Shown: positions 45,467-53,074 of the stretch, piece after piece
Layout: every line of letters starts with the position of its first letter
Numbering within the stretch: the stretch's first letter is position 1
Origin: Corynebacterium silvaticum
Lineage (GTDB): Bacteria > Actinomycetota > Actinomycetes > Mycobacteriales > Mycobacteriaceae
DNA length: 64,000 bases
NCBI RefSeq assembly: GCF_004382825.2
Contig: NZ_SDQO02000004.1
Coordinates: forward strand, 124,001-188,000
Direction of reading: 5' to 3'
Program-made: the position numbers and the translations under genes
Notes under the pieces: model-generated
Database searches by the model: none
What the model was told of the DNA's origin: nothing
What the model saw: the letters and a program-made list of their open reading frames with translations, nothing else

Positions 45467-45775
45467 ATGATGCCCAGCACCCCCGCCCCGCGATGGAGCG
45501 CCCGCGTCGACCGCAGCGACTGGGAGTCGCTTACCGCGTCAGCCACCGCCCGCGGAGTCCGCGTCGAGGACCTGATCGCTGACATGCTCGTCGAGCTCTC
45601 CCCCGCCGACCTCACCACCCCTGTACCGCAGGGGCTGGTGTCCGTGCGCGCGGCGCTACCTGAACATGTGCGCGTGGAGATTCGAGAGAGGGCCTACCTC
45701 GCGCGCGTGCGCGTCGCCGACGTCATCCACGCCCCCGCTGTGCGAGTGCGGTCGGCGGGGTGCGTGCCCGTGTGA
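45467..45775 (+). CDS. Small hypothetical protein
   Basis: The 102-residue protein (MMPSTPAPRWSARVDRSDWE) starts after GATGGAG. Overlapping GTG, ATG and ATG codons at 45464-45472 make the exact start uncertain. Pairs of short helices (SDWESLTASATARGVRVEDLIADML, then EHVRVEIRERAYLARVRVADVI) suggest a ribbon-helix-helix-like or duplicated helix-turn-helix fold, so a DNA-binding accessory protein is possible. A GCGCCGACGGT...CGGTGACC sequence just upstream resembles the element's other promoter cassettes. A strong terminator follows. Confidence 0.55.
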   Translation: MMPSTPAPRWSARVDRSDWESLTASATARGVRVEDLIADMLVELSPADLTTPVPQGLVSVRAALPEHVRVEIRERAYLARVRVADVIHAPAVRVRSAGCVPV

Positions 45776-45815
45776 CCTGCCCGCCCCTGATGCCCGCGAG
45801 TAGCGGACGCCCAAC

Positions 45816-45845
45816 CCCCACCGGAGAGCCCCGGTGGGGTTTTTC
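45816..45845 (+). terminator. Rho-independent terminator
   Basis: Arms CCCCACCGG / CCGGTGGGG with a 6-base loop, followed by TTTTTC. It ends the 45467 transcription unit. Confidence 0.85.
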
Positions 45846-45860
45846 TTGTGCCTCCGAACC

Positions 45861-45936
45861 CCGCCCCCACGGTGGGGGCGTGTGGACAAAAAGTCGGCAC
45901 GGTGACCACGAACCCATCCCATCAGAGGAGCGATCC
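45861..45936 (+). promoter_or_regulatory. Upstream cassette B
   Basis: It contains a 19-base palindrome around CGCCCCCACGGTGGGGGCG, then GTGTGGACAAAAAGTCGGCA, CGGTGACC, CCCATCCC and a GAGGAG ribosome site before ATG 45937. The order matches cassettes A and C. Confidence 0.55.
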
Positions 45937-46233
45937 ATGCACCCCTACCGCATCGACGTGAGGGCCTCCGCCGCCGACTGGCGGCGAATCGCCACCGCCG
46001 CGATCCACGCGCGCGAGCCAATCGGGCAGCACGCAGCAGGGCTGCTCACCGCAGCCGCCGATACCGGCGTAACCGGGACCCCTGGCGCCGGCCCACTTCC
46101 TGACGTCGCCAAGCGGCTGCTGGTCTTCCCCGACCGTGCGGCCTTCGACTCCGTCCAGACCTGGCGCCAGCACGCCGGCCTGACCTGGTCGCAGGCCATC
46201 CGCGCCGCAGCCCACCTCACCCCTACCCCGTAA
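45937..46233 (+). CDS. Small hypothetical protein, paralogue of the 48366 gene
   Basis: The 98-residue protein (MHPYRIDVRASAADWRRIAT) has AGGAG 8 bases upstream. The C-terminal WRQHAGLTWSQAIRAAAH matches WRQRHRLTWPDAVAAAAQH in the frameshifted gene at 48366. The two are copies of an unrecognised family specific to this element. It lies 29 bases ahead of the coupling-protein gene, presumably in one transcript. Confidence 0.6.
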   Translation: MHPYRIDVRASAADWRRIATAAIHAREPIGQHAAGLLTAAADTGVTGTPGAGPLPDVAKRLLVFPDRAAFDSVQTWRQHAGLTWSQAIRAAAHLTPTP

Positions 46234-46262
46234 CCCCCTCTGACTTAGGAGCCATCTACACC

Positions 46263-48203
46263 ATGCCCATCACTGCCTATATCCCCGAGCGAGTACGGCG
46301 CCACTGGGCGGGCCTGCTGCTCGCGCTGGTGTCCCTCATCGCGCTGCTGCTCGACCACACCGCAGTGTCTACTGTCACCGCGGTCGCCGCTGTCTGGATC
46401 GTCAAGCGTCGGGGGCGGCGCAGGACGCCGCCGACGCCGAGGCCCGCCAGCTACGCCGCGACAGCTCCACAGCAGAGGAGCAGGACCTCGGCACGCGTGT
46501 CGCCGCCACGGACGAGGCCTACTACGCAGGCCGAGGGCTACCCCTGGGCCGGCACATCCCCCCGGCGGGGTCCATCGGCCAGCGGGTCATCGCCGACGGC
46601 GATACCTCCGTCATGGTGGTCGGGCCGCCGGGGTCCGGCAAGACCACCCGGGTGCTCGCCCCCGCAATCCTCACCGCCCCCGGACCCGTGCTCTCTACGT
46701 CGGTCAAGTCCGACCTCGCGCAGATGACCACAGCTCCCAGGGCGCTCATCGGGCGGGTGAGCGTCATCGACCCCGCCGGAGTCTCCACTGCCGTCGCCCA
46801 GACCACGACTGCGCGGAAGCACGGGGAGGCCAAGGCCGCCCGCGCGCGTGCCGTATCAGACTGCCGCGCTGCCTGGACCCCGCTGCAGGCAGCGCGCACG
46901 GCCGAGGCCGCCGAGGTTACAGCTCACCTGCTCGTGACAGCATCTGCTGAGGTCGTGCAGGAGGGTGGTGGTGGCGCTCGGTTCTGGGACAGCAGCGCTG
47001 AATCCCTGCTCACCGTGCTGCTCTGGCTCGCCACGCGCGTGCCCGGGAGCACGATGCAGACCGTGGGCGAGCTGCTCGCAGCAGTCCAGAGGGTCGCTGA
47101 CACGAGCCCTGAGCCAGAGCTGGACGGCGTCTTCGGCGCTCCAGACGACCCCTCCCACCAGCCTGGAGCTCCCAGAAACCCCCGACGGCCTCGTAGACCT
47201 CGTACGCACGCAGGCAGGTGGCGGGTGGCGGACCGTGGCAGCAGTGCTGCAGGGGCTGGCTGGGCGATACGCCCAGGATGACGCGCGCGCCCAGTGGGAC
47301 GTCGCCACGATGAGGGGCGTCTTCGACACGATCGCGGGGGTGGCCCAGGCCGCGGGCGAGACCGCAGCCGGCATCGTCGGCAATCTCCACACGGTCCTGA
47401 AGCCGCTGCTGGCATCTCCAGCCATCGCAGAAGTGGCGTGGGACGACCCCGCCGCGCTGAACCTCGGTGCGTGGGCGCGGTCGCAGGCAGACACCCTGCA
47501 CTTGATCGCACCGATCCGCGCGTCCGTCTACCGCGGGTACTTCTCCGCCCTCGTGACCGCAGCGGTCACTGAGATCCTCGACCACGCCGGCCGGTGCCCC
47601 GGGCAAGCGCTGCCCGAGAGCGCCCTCGTCGTCCTCGATGAGCTCGCGTCGGTGGCGAGCCTGCCGGGCCTGACCGAGTGGCTGTCCACCGCACGGTCGT
47701 ACCGGGTCCGCCTCGCGCTTGGCATCCAGTCCCCCGCCCAGCTGCGGCGCCGGTACACCCGCGACGGGTGGTACGAGATCGTCAGCTCCTGCGCGGGTGG
47801 TGTAATCGTGCTGCCCGGCCTCGCAGACGTCGAGGGCCTTCGGGACTTCCAGACCCTGGCTGGACAGCGAAATCTCCGGGAGGTCACGACCTCTACTGCC
47901 GAGACGGAAGGGACCTCGACCTCGACCGGCGAGCAGCGCTCCAAGTCGACGTCGAAGTCGACGACGGTCACGAAGACCGAGTCCATCCAGCGCCAGGACC
48001 TGGCATCCCCGGCGGCCCTCCGAGAACAGCCGGCCGATCAGGCCTTTGTGCTGATGGGAGCGGTCGCCCCGCTGCAGATCCAGACCGCAGGAGTTTGGGA
48101 GGACGATGTGCTGGCCCCGCTCGCCCACGCAGCAGGGCCGGAGCTGGAGGCGGCAGTAGCCCGCCTCCAGCGGTTGCGGGAAAGCGCTCCGCCGGCACGG
48201 TGA
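46263..48203 (+). pseudogene. VirD4/TraG-like conjugative coupling protein, two compensating frameshifts
   Basis: The N-terminus (MPITAYIPERVRRHWAGLLL) has one or two membrane helices. The frame shifts near 46415 to RQASGAAQDAADAEARQ and on to Walker A GPPGSGKTTRVLAPAIL. It shifts back near 47150 to TSLELPETPDGLVDLVRT. Walker B is LVVLDELASVASLPGL and the late motif LALGIQSPAQLRRRY is typical of coupling proteins. The net frame is restored, so a protein of about 646 residues would result if both sites are sequencing errors. It would link the relaxosome to a helper secretion channel. Confidence 0.78.
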
Positions 48204-48227
48204 GGAGTGTCGGTGGCTCCGACATCA

Positions 48228-48255
48228 CCCCGGCCAGTACGGCCGGGGGTTTCTT
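48228..48255 (+). terminator. Rho-independent terminator after the coupling-protein gene
   Basis: Arms CCCCGGCC / GGCCGGGG with loop AGTAC, followed by GTTTCTTT. Confidence 0.8.
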
Positions 48256-48270
48256 TACGCCCATGAGCCC

Positions 48271-48365
48271 TTGGGACGCCGCTAAGCGCCCCGACGGTGG
48301 GACACAGCGGAGCAATCCAGCCCGTGACCTGCAAGACCCCCATTCCCTGTCTTAGGAGCCACCCC
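48271..48365 (+). promoter_or_regulatory. Upstream cassette D
   Basis: About 95 bases, closely matching cassette E at 49476: TTGGGACGCCG, GCGCCCCGACGGTGGGACAC, CGTGACCTGCA, then TGTCTTAGGAGCCACC just before the ATG. It holds promoter, leader and ribosome site as one repeated unit. Confidence 0.6.
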
Positions 48366-48652
48366 ATGCCCTCAGCCCTCCACCGCGTGACCGTGTACGG
48401 CGCCCCCGCCGCCTTTGACGTCCTGACCGGCGACGCGTCGCGTCCCCACCGCGAGCAGCACCTCGCCGATGCGCTGCTGGCCGCAGCCCGCGCCGACGCA
48501 TCCCCTGCTCGCGTCGTCCAGCGCCGATGTGCCCCCGCCGACCGGCGGCCTGGGCCCGGGAGATCGGCGCCTGGCGGCAGCGCCACCGGCTGACCTGGCC
48601 GGATGCCGTCGCCGCCGCCGCACAGCACGCTCTCGCGGGGGTAGCGCCGTGA
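48366..48652 (+). pseudogene. Frameshifted paralogue of the 45937 protein
   Basis: It starts MPSALHRVTVYGAPAAFDVL and changes frame near 48540 to AWAREIGAWRQRHRLTWPDA, ending in a TGA whose A is the first base of the next ATG (TGATG). The joined product of about 95 residues matches the 98-residue protein at 45937 in length and C-terminal sequence. The function is unknown. Confidence 0.6.
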
Positions 48653-48753
48653 TGCGCGCGCTCCTCCGCTGGCCCCGGGCCACGACCCTCATCGTCGACC
48701 TCCCCGTGATGGTGCTGCTCCTGGCCGCTGCCGCGGGAGGCCCCGGTGCCTGA
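48652..48753 (+). CDS. Very small single-helix membrane protein
   Basis: A 33-residue frame (MRALLRWPRATTLIVDLPVM) with one hydrophobic helix is coupled to the upstream gene by TGATG. Its length makes it uncertain, but the overlap and the next gene 17 bases later support translation. Confidence 0.45.
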   Translation: MRALLRWPRATTLIVDLPVMVLLLAAAAGGPGA

Positions 48754-48770
48754 GGAGGAGGTGCAGGTCG

Positions 48771-49103
48771 ATGGCTGATCTCCTCTCCCGCGCCGGCGTC
48801 ATCGCCGACCTCGCGCTCGATCGGGCCGAGCGGGCGGGCATCCTCAGCGCCCTGCTCACCGTCGCGGCCATCGCCACCGCGCTCTTCTGGGTAGCCGGGG
48901 ACGCCGCACCCTGGTGGCTGCTCATCCTGGCCTCGGTCTGGCCGGGCCGGACCGTGGCGCGCGCGGCCGGTCAGGTGGCGGAGTGGCGTCAGGCCAGGGA
49001 GGCCGCCCCTCCGGCGGAGCGGCGGTCCCTGGAGGCGATCACGCTCGCTCCGCTGCCCGATCCCCCGCCGTCTCCACCCTCATTCGCCCCGCGTAGGCCG
49101 TGA
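48771..49103 (+). CDS. Small membrane protein, paralogue of the 49237 protein
   Basis: The 110-residue protein (MADLLSRAGVIADLALDRAE) has GGAGGAGG upstream. It has two hydrophobic helices; APWWLLILASVWPGRTVARA aligns with TPWWVIVLAAMTPSYWLSRA of the downstream protein. The C-terminus is proline-rich. This is an element-specific family of unknown function; small membrane proteins of conjugative elements often assist coupling or exclusion. Confidence 0.6.
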   Translation: MADLLSRAGVIADLALDRAERAGILSALLTVAAIATALFWVAGDAAPWWLLILASVWPGRTVARAAGQVAEWRQAREAAPPAERRSLEAITLAPLPDPPPSPPSFAPRRP

Positions 49104-49107
49104 TCAG

Positions 49108-49133
49108 AGCCCCCAGCCATGTGGCTGGGGGCT
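49108..49133 (+). terminator. Rho-independent terminator
   Basis: Arms AGCCCCCAGCCA / TGGCTGGGGGCT with a 2-base centre, followed by CCTCCTTT. It ends the 48366-49103 unit. Confidence 0.8.
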
Positions 49134-49139
49134 CCTCCT

Positions 49140-49236
49140 TTGGACGCTCGGATGCGCGCCCACGGTAGGGGGCGTGTGGACAGAAGGTCGGCACAGTAAC
49201 CGAGAAGCCCCCATCCCCTACCCATTAGGAGCCACC
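49140..49236 (+). promoter_or_regulatory. Upstream cassette C
   Basis: TTGGACGCTCGGATGCGCG, CCCACGGTAGGGGGCG, TGTGGACAGAAGGTCGGCAC, AGTAACC, then CCCATCCCC and TTAGGAGCCACC before ATG 49237. It combines features of cassettes B and D/E, linking the two subtypes. Confidence 0.6.
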
Positions 49237-49467
49237 ATGCTGAAGCCCCTCAAGCGGCTCGGCGCATCCCACCCCATCGCCATCATCATGGCCGTCGTCT
49301 GGGCCAACGCAGCCCTGGCCCTCGCTGGGTGGCTGCAGGCCTACGACTACTCGACCCCGTGGTGGGTCATCGTCCTCGCGGCGATGACCCCGAGCTACTG
49401 GCTGTCGAGGGCGGTCCGCTACGGCTTCTACCGCCGGCCGGCCCCGATGGCGGCGAAGAAGCCCTGA
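49237..49467 (+). CDS. Small membrane protein, paralogue of the 48771 protein
   Basis: The 76-residue protein (MLKPLKRLGASHPIAIIMAV) has two hydrophobic helices separated by a short loop (LQAYDYST), with basic ends. PWWVIVLAA is shared in spirit with PWWLLILAS of the 48771 protein. The ribosome site TTAGGAGCC is the one used by most genes of the element. The function is unknown. Confidence 0.6.
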   Translation: MLKPLKRLGASHPIAIIMAVVWANAALALAGWLQAYDYSTPWWVIVLAAMTPSYWLSRAVRYGFYRRPAPMAAKKP

Positions 49468-49475
49468 CCCTGACC

Positions 49476-49573
49476 TTGGGACGCCGATTCGCGCCCCGAC
49501 GGTAGGACACAACGGAGCACCCCAGCCCCGTGACCTGCACGAATCCCATCCCCTGTCTTAGGAGCCACCCACC
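49476..49573 (+). promoter_or_regulatory. Upstream cassette E
   Basis: It closely matches cassette D over about 95 bases, differing at scattered positions: TTGGGACGCCG, GCGCCCCGACGGTAGGACAC, CGTGACCTGCACGA, TGTCTTAGGAGCCACC. It holds the only GTAGGA hexamer noticed in the element (49502-49507). Confidence 0.6.
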
Positions 49574-50083
49574 ATGTCCACCAAGGATACCTACGCCCCC
49601 TTCCCCGCCGCCGCACTCGAATCGGAGGTGATGGTGATCTCTCCGGTCTCGCTCGAACCCCGATTCCGCGTCGTCCTCCAGTCCGAAAGCTGCCGCCGCG
49701 CGGCCTGCGCGGAAGCGTCGGCCGCATGGAACCGCCGCCACCTCGCCAACCTCGCGGCAGGGATGGCCGAGGGCAACGTCTGCGACTTCCCCGGCGCGGA
49801 CCGCTACGACCCCGAAGTATTTGAAGCCCATGAGGAGGACTTCTTCTGGGCGTACGTCGGCTTCCACTACAAGCGCGAGGATGCCCGCCTCGAAGCGCTG
49901 GTCGCCGCGCAGCCCGCCGGCACCTTCGAGTGCGGCCACGGCCAGGACGAAGACGACGAGTTCGAGGATGACGACCATCACGAGCTGACGTTCGAAGAGG
50001 ATTACATCTGCACGTACTGGCCGCGCTGGGACGAGGAGTGGCTGAAGCACCTCGACGACCTCGAAGCCGAAGTCACGCGGTAA
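49574..50083 (+). CDS. Acidic hypothetical protein
   Basis: The 169-residue protein is the last gene before the right end. A globular N-terminal two thirds (CRRAACAEASAAWNRRHLAN, DFFWAYVGFHYKREDARLEA) is followed by a strongly acidic stretch (DEDDEFEDDDHHELTFEED) and a Trp-rich end. No family was recognised. Acidic small proteins on mobile elements are sometimes DNA-mimic anti-restriction factors, but nothing here proves it. It has its own cassette and a strong terminator, so it is probably expressed alone. Confidence 0.65.
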   Translation: MSTKDTYAPFPAAALESEVMVISPVSLEPRFRVVLQSESCRRAACAEASAAWNRRHLANLAAGMAEGNVCDFPGADRYDPEVFEAHEEDFFWAYVGFHYKREDARLEALVAAQPAGTFECGHGQDEDDEFEDDDHHELTFEEDYICTYWPRWDEEWLKHLDDLEAEVTR

Positions 50084-50091
50084 CCCGACGC

Positions 50092-50125
50092 CAGGGCCCC
50101 CGACCGGTAACGGTCGGGGGCCCTG
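50092..50125 (+). terminator. Rho-independent terminator at the right end of the element
   Basis: Perfect 15-base arms (CAGGGCCCCCGACCG and complement) with loop GTAA, followed by TTCT. It may also insulate the element from ychF transcription. Confidence 0.85.
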
Positions 50126-50160
50126 TTCTGCTAAAGATCCGCTAAAGCACCCCCATCATC

Positions 50161-50198
50161 GCAGGTCACGGTTAGCGGGAGAAAACTCTCTGACCTGC
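50161..50198. repeat. Inverted pair GCAGGTCA / TGACCTGC beside attR
   Basis: Eight-base arms (50161-50168 and 50191-50198) are separated by 22 bases, ending 8 bases from attR. TGACCTGCACGA also occurs in cassette E (49531-49542) and TGACCTGCA in cassette D (48325-48333). They may be integrase arm sites or binding sites of an element-encoded regulator. Confidence 0.45.
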
Positions 50199-50202
50199 AC
50201 GA

Positions 50203-51288
50203 TCAGACGTTGAACTTGAACTCCACCACGTCGCCGTCGAGCATGACGTAGTCTTTGCCTTCTTGGCGCACCTTGCCCTGAGCCTTGGCCTCAGCCATGG
50301 AACCAGCAGCATCGAGGTCTGCGAAAGAAACGATCTCCGCTTTAATAAAGCCGCGTTCAAAGTCAGTGTGGATCACGCCGGCTGCCTGAGGAGCAGTGTC
50401 ACCTTGGTGAATGGTCCAGGCGCGGGATTCCTTGGGACCTGCGGTGAGGTAGGTCTGCAGTCCGAGGGTGGCAAACCCGGCTTTGGCCAAGGAATGCAGT
50501 CCGGGCTCGGTCTGTCCTACGGATTCGAGAAGTTCCATGGCCTCGTCCTCTTCGAGCTCAAGCAACTCGGTTTCGGTCTTTGCGTCTAGGAAGACGCAGT
50601 CCGCTGGGGCCACGAGGGCGGCGAGTTCTTGTTTGCGGGCGTCGTCGGTAAGCACTGCCTCGTCGGAGTTGAAGACGTAGAGGAAAGGCTTTGCCGTCAT
50701 CAGGTGAAGCTCGCGCACCTTGGCCAGGTCCAGCTCGCCGTTCTTTGCGGCGCTGAACAGCGTGCGATCATCTTCCAACACGGCCTGTGCCTTCTTGGTC
50801 TCTTCGACGACCTCGGCCAAGTCTTTGTTCTTGCGTGCATCCTTTTCCAGACGAGGCAGAGCCTTTTCGATGGTCTGCAGGTCTGCAAGGATCAGCTCGG
50901 TGTTGATCACGGCGATGTCCGACATGGGATCGACCTTGCCGTCGACGTGGATCACGTTGTCATCGGCGAATGCTCGCACCACCTGGCAGATCGCGTCGGC
51001 TTCGCGAATGTTGGCTAGGAAGGCGTTGCCCATTCCCTCACCCTCAGATGCGCCTTTCACAATGCCGGCGATGTCCACAAAGGAGACAGTCGCGGGCAGG
51101 ATGCGCTCGGAGCCGAAAATCTCGGCCAGGCGGGTCAGGCGGACGTCGGGAAGCTCGACGAGGCCGACGTTCGGCTCGATGGTGGCAAACGGGTAGTTTG
51201 CGGCGAGGACGTCGTTACGGGTCAGGGCGTTAAAAAGGGTGGACTTGCCAACGTTAGGCAGGCCGACGATTCCAAGTGTTAGGCTCAC
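50203..51288 (-). CDS. ychF: Obg-family redox-regulated ATPase/GTPase YchF
   Basis: The 361-residue P-loop protein has G1 GLPNVGKSTLF, FATIEPNVG (switch region), G3 DIAGIVKGAS and G4-like NSDE. It ends in the TGS domain (QTYLTAGPKESRAWTI, HTDFERGFIKAEIV). The GTG at 51288 (VSLTLGIVGLPNVG) is the family start. The protein binds ribosomes and prefers ATP in other bacteria. The last codons have been replaced by the integrated element without loss of the reading frame. The original terminator is now 13 kb away; transcription runs into the element end, opposite its last terminator. Confidence 0.95.
   Translation of the reverse strand: MSLTLGIVGLPNVGKSTLFNALTRNDVLAANYPFATIEPNVGLVELPDVRLTRLAEIFGSERILPATVSFVDIAGIVKGASEGEGMGNAFLANIREADAICQVVRAFADDNVIHVDGKVDPMSDIAVINTELILADLQTIEKALPRLEKDARKNKDLAEVVEETKKAQAVLEDDRTLFSAAKNGELDLAKVRELHLMTAKPFLYVFNSDEAVLTDDARKQELAALVAPADCVFLDAKTETELLELEEDEAMELLESVGQTEPGLHSLAKAGFATLGLQTYLTAGPKESRAWTIHQGDTAPQAAGVIHTDFERGFIKAEIVSFADLDAAGSMAEAKAQGKVRQEGKDYVMLDGDVVEFKFNV
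50206..50226. other. attR: element-supplied ychF 3' end
   Basis: On the minus strand this encodes VEFKFNV plus TGA, completing ychF. It matches attL at 18 of 21 bases; two of the three differences are synonymous and one changes the final residue (Ile or Val). The element thus restores the gene it enters. Confidence 0.75.
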
Positions 51289-51457
51289 AGGCTCACATCC
51301 TAACAACCTCGCTCCTAAGCCCAAATGCACACGCCCCGGAAACCCCTATGCCTTATACACGGGAGTTCCTGATCAATAGCGCTATGAGTTCATTCAGGCG
51401 GGGTGGCTGCGACAGTCGCTACCGATGCATACCGTGCGTATAAGGCACAATGTTGTT

Positions 51458-52999
51458 GTGACTTCGAATACTTCGCCCCACGACCACTCGGCCACAAATC
51501 CCCTGCGAGAAGAGCTCGGGGCACTATTCGACGCTGAGGATAACCGGATGAACCAGCACGCCGCCGGCTCCGCGTCCTCACAGCCCACGGCGACTCCGGG
51601 GAACACCGAGCCTGTAAAGCCGCGCACGGAACCGTCGACACGCTCCTTGCCTGACGAGGAAGCAACAGCCATCTTCGAGGAACTCGAACCAAGCTCCGAG
51701 CGCGCGCATATTGACCGCTCTGAAATCATTGCCGACGGAGTCAAAGTCCTAGCCCAATGGTGCATCCGCATCCTGATCATCGCGGCCACGGGCTTTGCCG
51801 GGTGGTACGTGATCAAACAATTCTGGCGTGGCCTTCTCCCCGTCGTTTTGGCGTTGATTGTCTGCACAGTGTTGTGGGGTCCCACGGCATGGATGCGCAA
51901 GCGAGGAGTCCCCAGCGGTCTTGCTGCACTCGTGAGCATCCTTGCCAGTTTTAGTTTTTTCGGCGGTCTCATCTGGTCTATCTCCCCCGATATAGCCCGC
52001 CAATCGCAGACTTTGTACTTCCAAGCATTTGAGGGGATTCAAAAGGTACAGCTGTGGCTTCAGGGCCCACCGTTTAATCTCGACTCAGATGAGCTCAGCA
52101 ATCGCATTAATACTGCGGTGCAATGGTTCCAACGCCAAAGCGGGACCATCGCAGGCGAAATCTTCTCCGGCATCGGCATAGCCACCTCCGCTTTAGTCAC
52201 CATCGGTGTGGTCCTGGTGCTTACGTTCTTCTTCCTCAAAGACGGGGAAGGCTTTTTACCTTGGCTGCGCAGCATCGTGGGCAAGCGCGCAGGCTGGCAC
52301 CTCACGGAGTTGCTTACTCGATCCTGGATCACGCTCGGGGGCTTCGTCCGCGCGCAGGCTCTGGTTTCGCTTGTCGACGCCATCTTCATCGGAGCAGGCC
52401 TCATCCTGCTCGGCGTTCCTATGGCTTTAGCCCTTGCCGTGCTCACCTTTATCGCTGGCTTCATCCCCATCATCGGAGCGTTTGTGGCCGGCGCCCTCGC
52501 CGTTTTAGTGGCGCTCGTGTCCCTGGGGCTTACCAAGGCCATCATCACATTGCTCATCGTTCTTGCGGTGCAACAGCTAGAGGGCAACGTGCTTTCCCCA
52601 CTGCTTCAATCCCGAGCGATGAATCTGCACCCGGTGGTCGTCCTGGTGTCGGTAACTGTGGGCGGCGGACTGTTTGGAATCATGGGCGCCTTCCTAGCCG
52701 TGCCCGCCGCCGCAATGATCGCCGTCCTCTTCCGGTATCTCCAAGACATGACGGCGCTGCGGGCTGGGGAAAAATCAGCCGATGAGATCACTTTTGTCAC
52801 CACAGCCGGTTCCATCACCGGAAAATTTGGCGAACGTCGCGGAAAAGAACTCTTAGAAAAACGACGCCGTGAGCAACAAGATCAAAAAACCGACGACCCT
52901 CATCATGTCTCCCCAGAGGAGACCGATACCAGGACAGGGGCTATTTCTCCGTTGGATAAGTTAAACGATCTTGTTCACTTCTTTGACAAACATAAGTAA
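51458..52999 (+). CDS. AI-2E family permease (YdgG/PerM-like)
   Basis: The 513-residue protein has a charged, disordered N-terminus (about 90 residues), then seven to eight helices with the family pattern. FFLKDGEGFLPWLRS and FVRAQALVSLVDAIFIGAGL are followed by FIPIIGAFVAGALAVLVAL, and the hallmark VLSPLLQSRAMNLHPVVVLVS. A hydrophilic C-terminus follows. Despite the family name the transported molecule is unknown in actinobacteria. GTG 51458 is chosen; TATAAG at 51439-51444 lies only 13 bases upstream, so the leader would be a few bases long. Confidence 0.85.
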   Translation: MTSNTSPHDHSATNPLREELGALFDAEDNRMNQHAAGSASSQPTATPGNTEPVKPRTEPSTRSLPDEEATAIFEELEPSSERAHIDRSEIIADGVKVLAQWCIRILIIAATGFAGWYVIKQFWRGLLPVVLALIVCTVLWGPTAWMRKRGVPSGLAALVSILASFSFFGGLIWSISPDIARQSQTLYFQAFEGIQKVQLWLQGPPFNLDSDELSNRINTAVQWFQRQSGTIAGEIFSGIGIATSALVTIGVVLVLTFFFLKDGEGFLPWLRSIVGKRAGWHLTELLTRSWITLGGFVRAQALVSLVDAIFIGAGLILLGVPMALALAVLTFIAGFIPIIGAFVAGALAVLVALVSLGLTKAIITLLIVLAVQQLEGNVLSPLLQSRAMNLHPVVVLVSVTVGGGLFGIMGAFLAVPAAAMIAVLFRYLQDMTALRAGEKSADEITFVTTAGSITGKFGERRGKELLEKRRREQQDQKTDDPHHVSPEETDTRTGAISPLDKLNDLVHFFDKHK

Positions 53000-53074
53000 A
53001 AATGCCTCTCGACGCTCCCGCGACACAACCTTATTAAATTCCTAAGATCGCGCTCGTTGCGTAAGATAACAAAC

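Larger units (their letters stand above)
37288..50228. mobile_element. Integrative mobilizable element inserted in the 3' end of ychF
   Basis: The element of about 12.9 kb is bounded by a 21-base direct repeat (18 of 21 identical) formed from the last codons of ychF. It encodes a tyrosine recombinase at one end, a MOBF relaxase-helicase and a coupling-protein homologue, but no VirB4-like ATPase or pilus genes that I can see. That points to mobilization by a helper. GC content and codon use are visibly higher than in the flanks, and the host-wide TCCTA(G/C) hexamer occurs once inside against dozens outside. The donor is probably a high-GC actinobacterium. Confidence 0.85.

Noticed and set aside
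47010..48128. 372-codon minus-strand frame opposite the coupling-protein gene
   Set aside because: It is a mirror frame of a gene with Walker motifs; its product has no recognisable domain.
46263..48203. Programmed ribosomal frameshifting in the coupling-protein gene
   Set aside because: No slippery heptamer plus downstream stem was found at either break. Two opposite shifts in one gene are better explained by indels or sequencing errors.
37381..50083. Self-transmissible conjugative element
   Set aside because: I see no VirB4-like ATPase, pilus or channel genes; only relaxase and coupling functions are visible, so mobilizable is the safer label.
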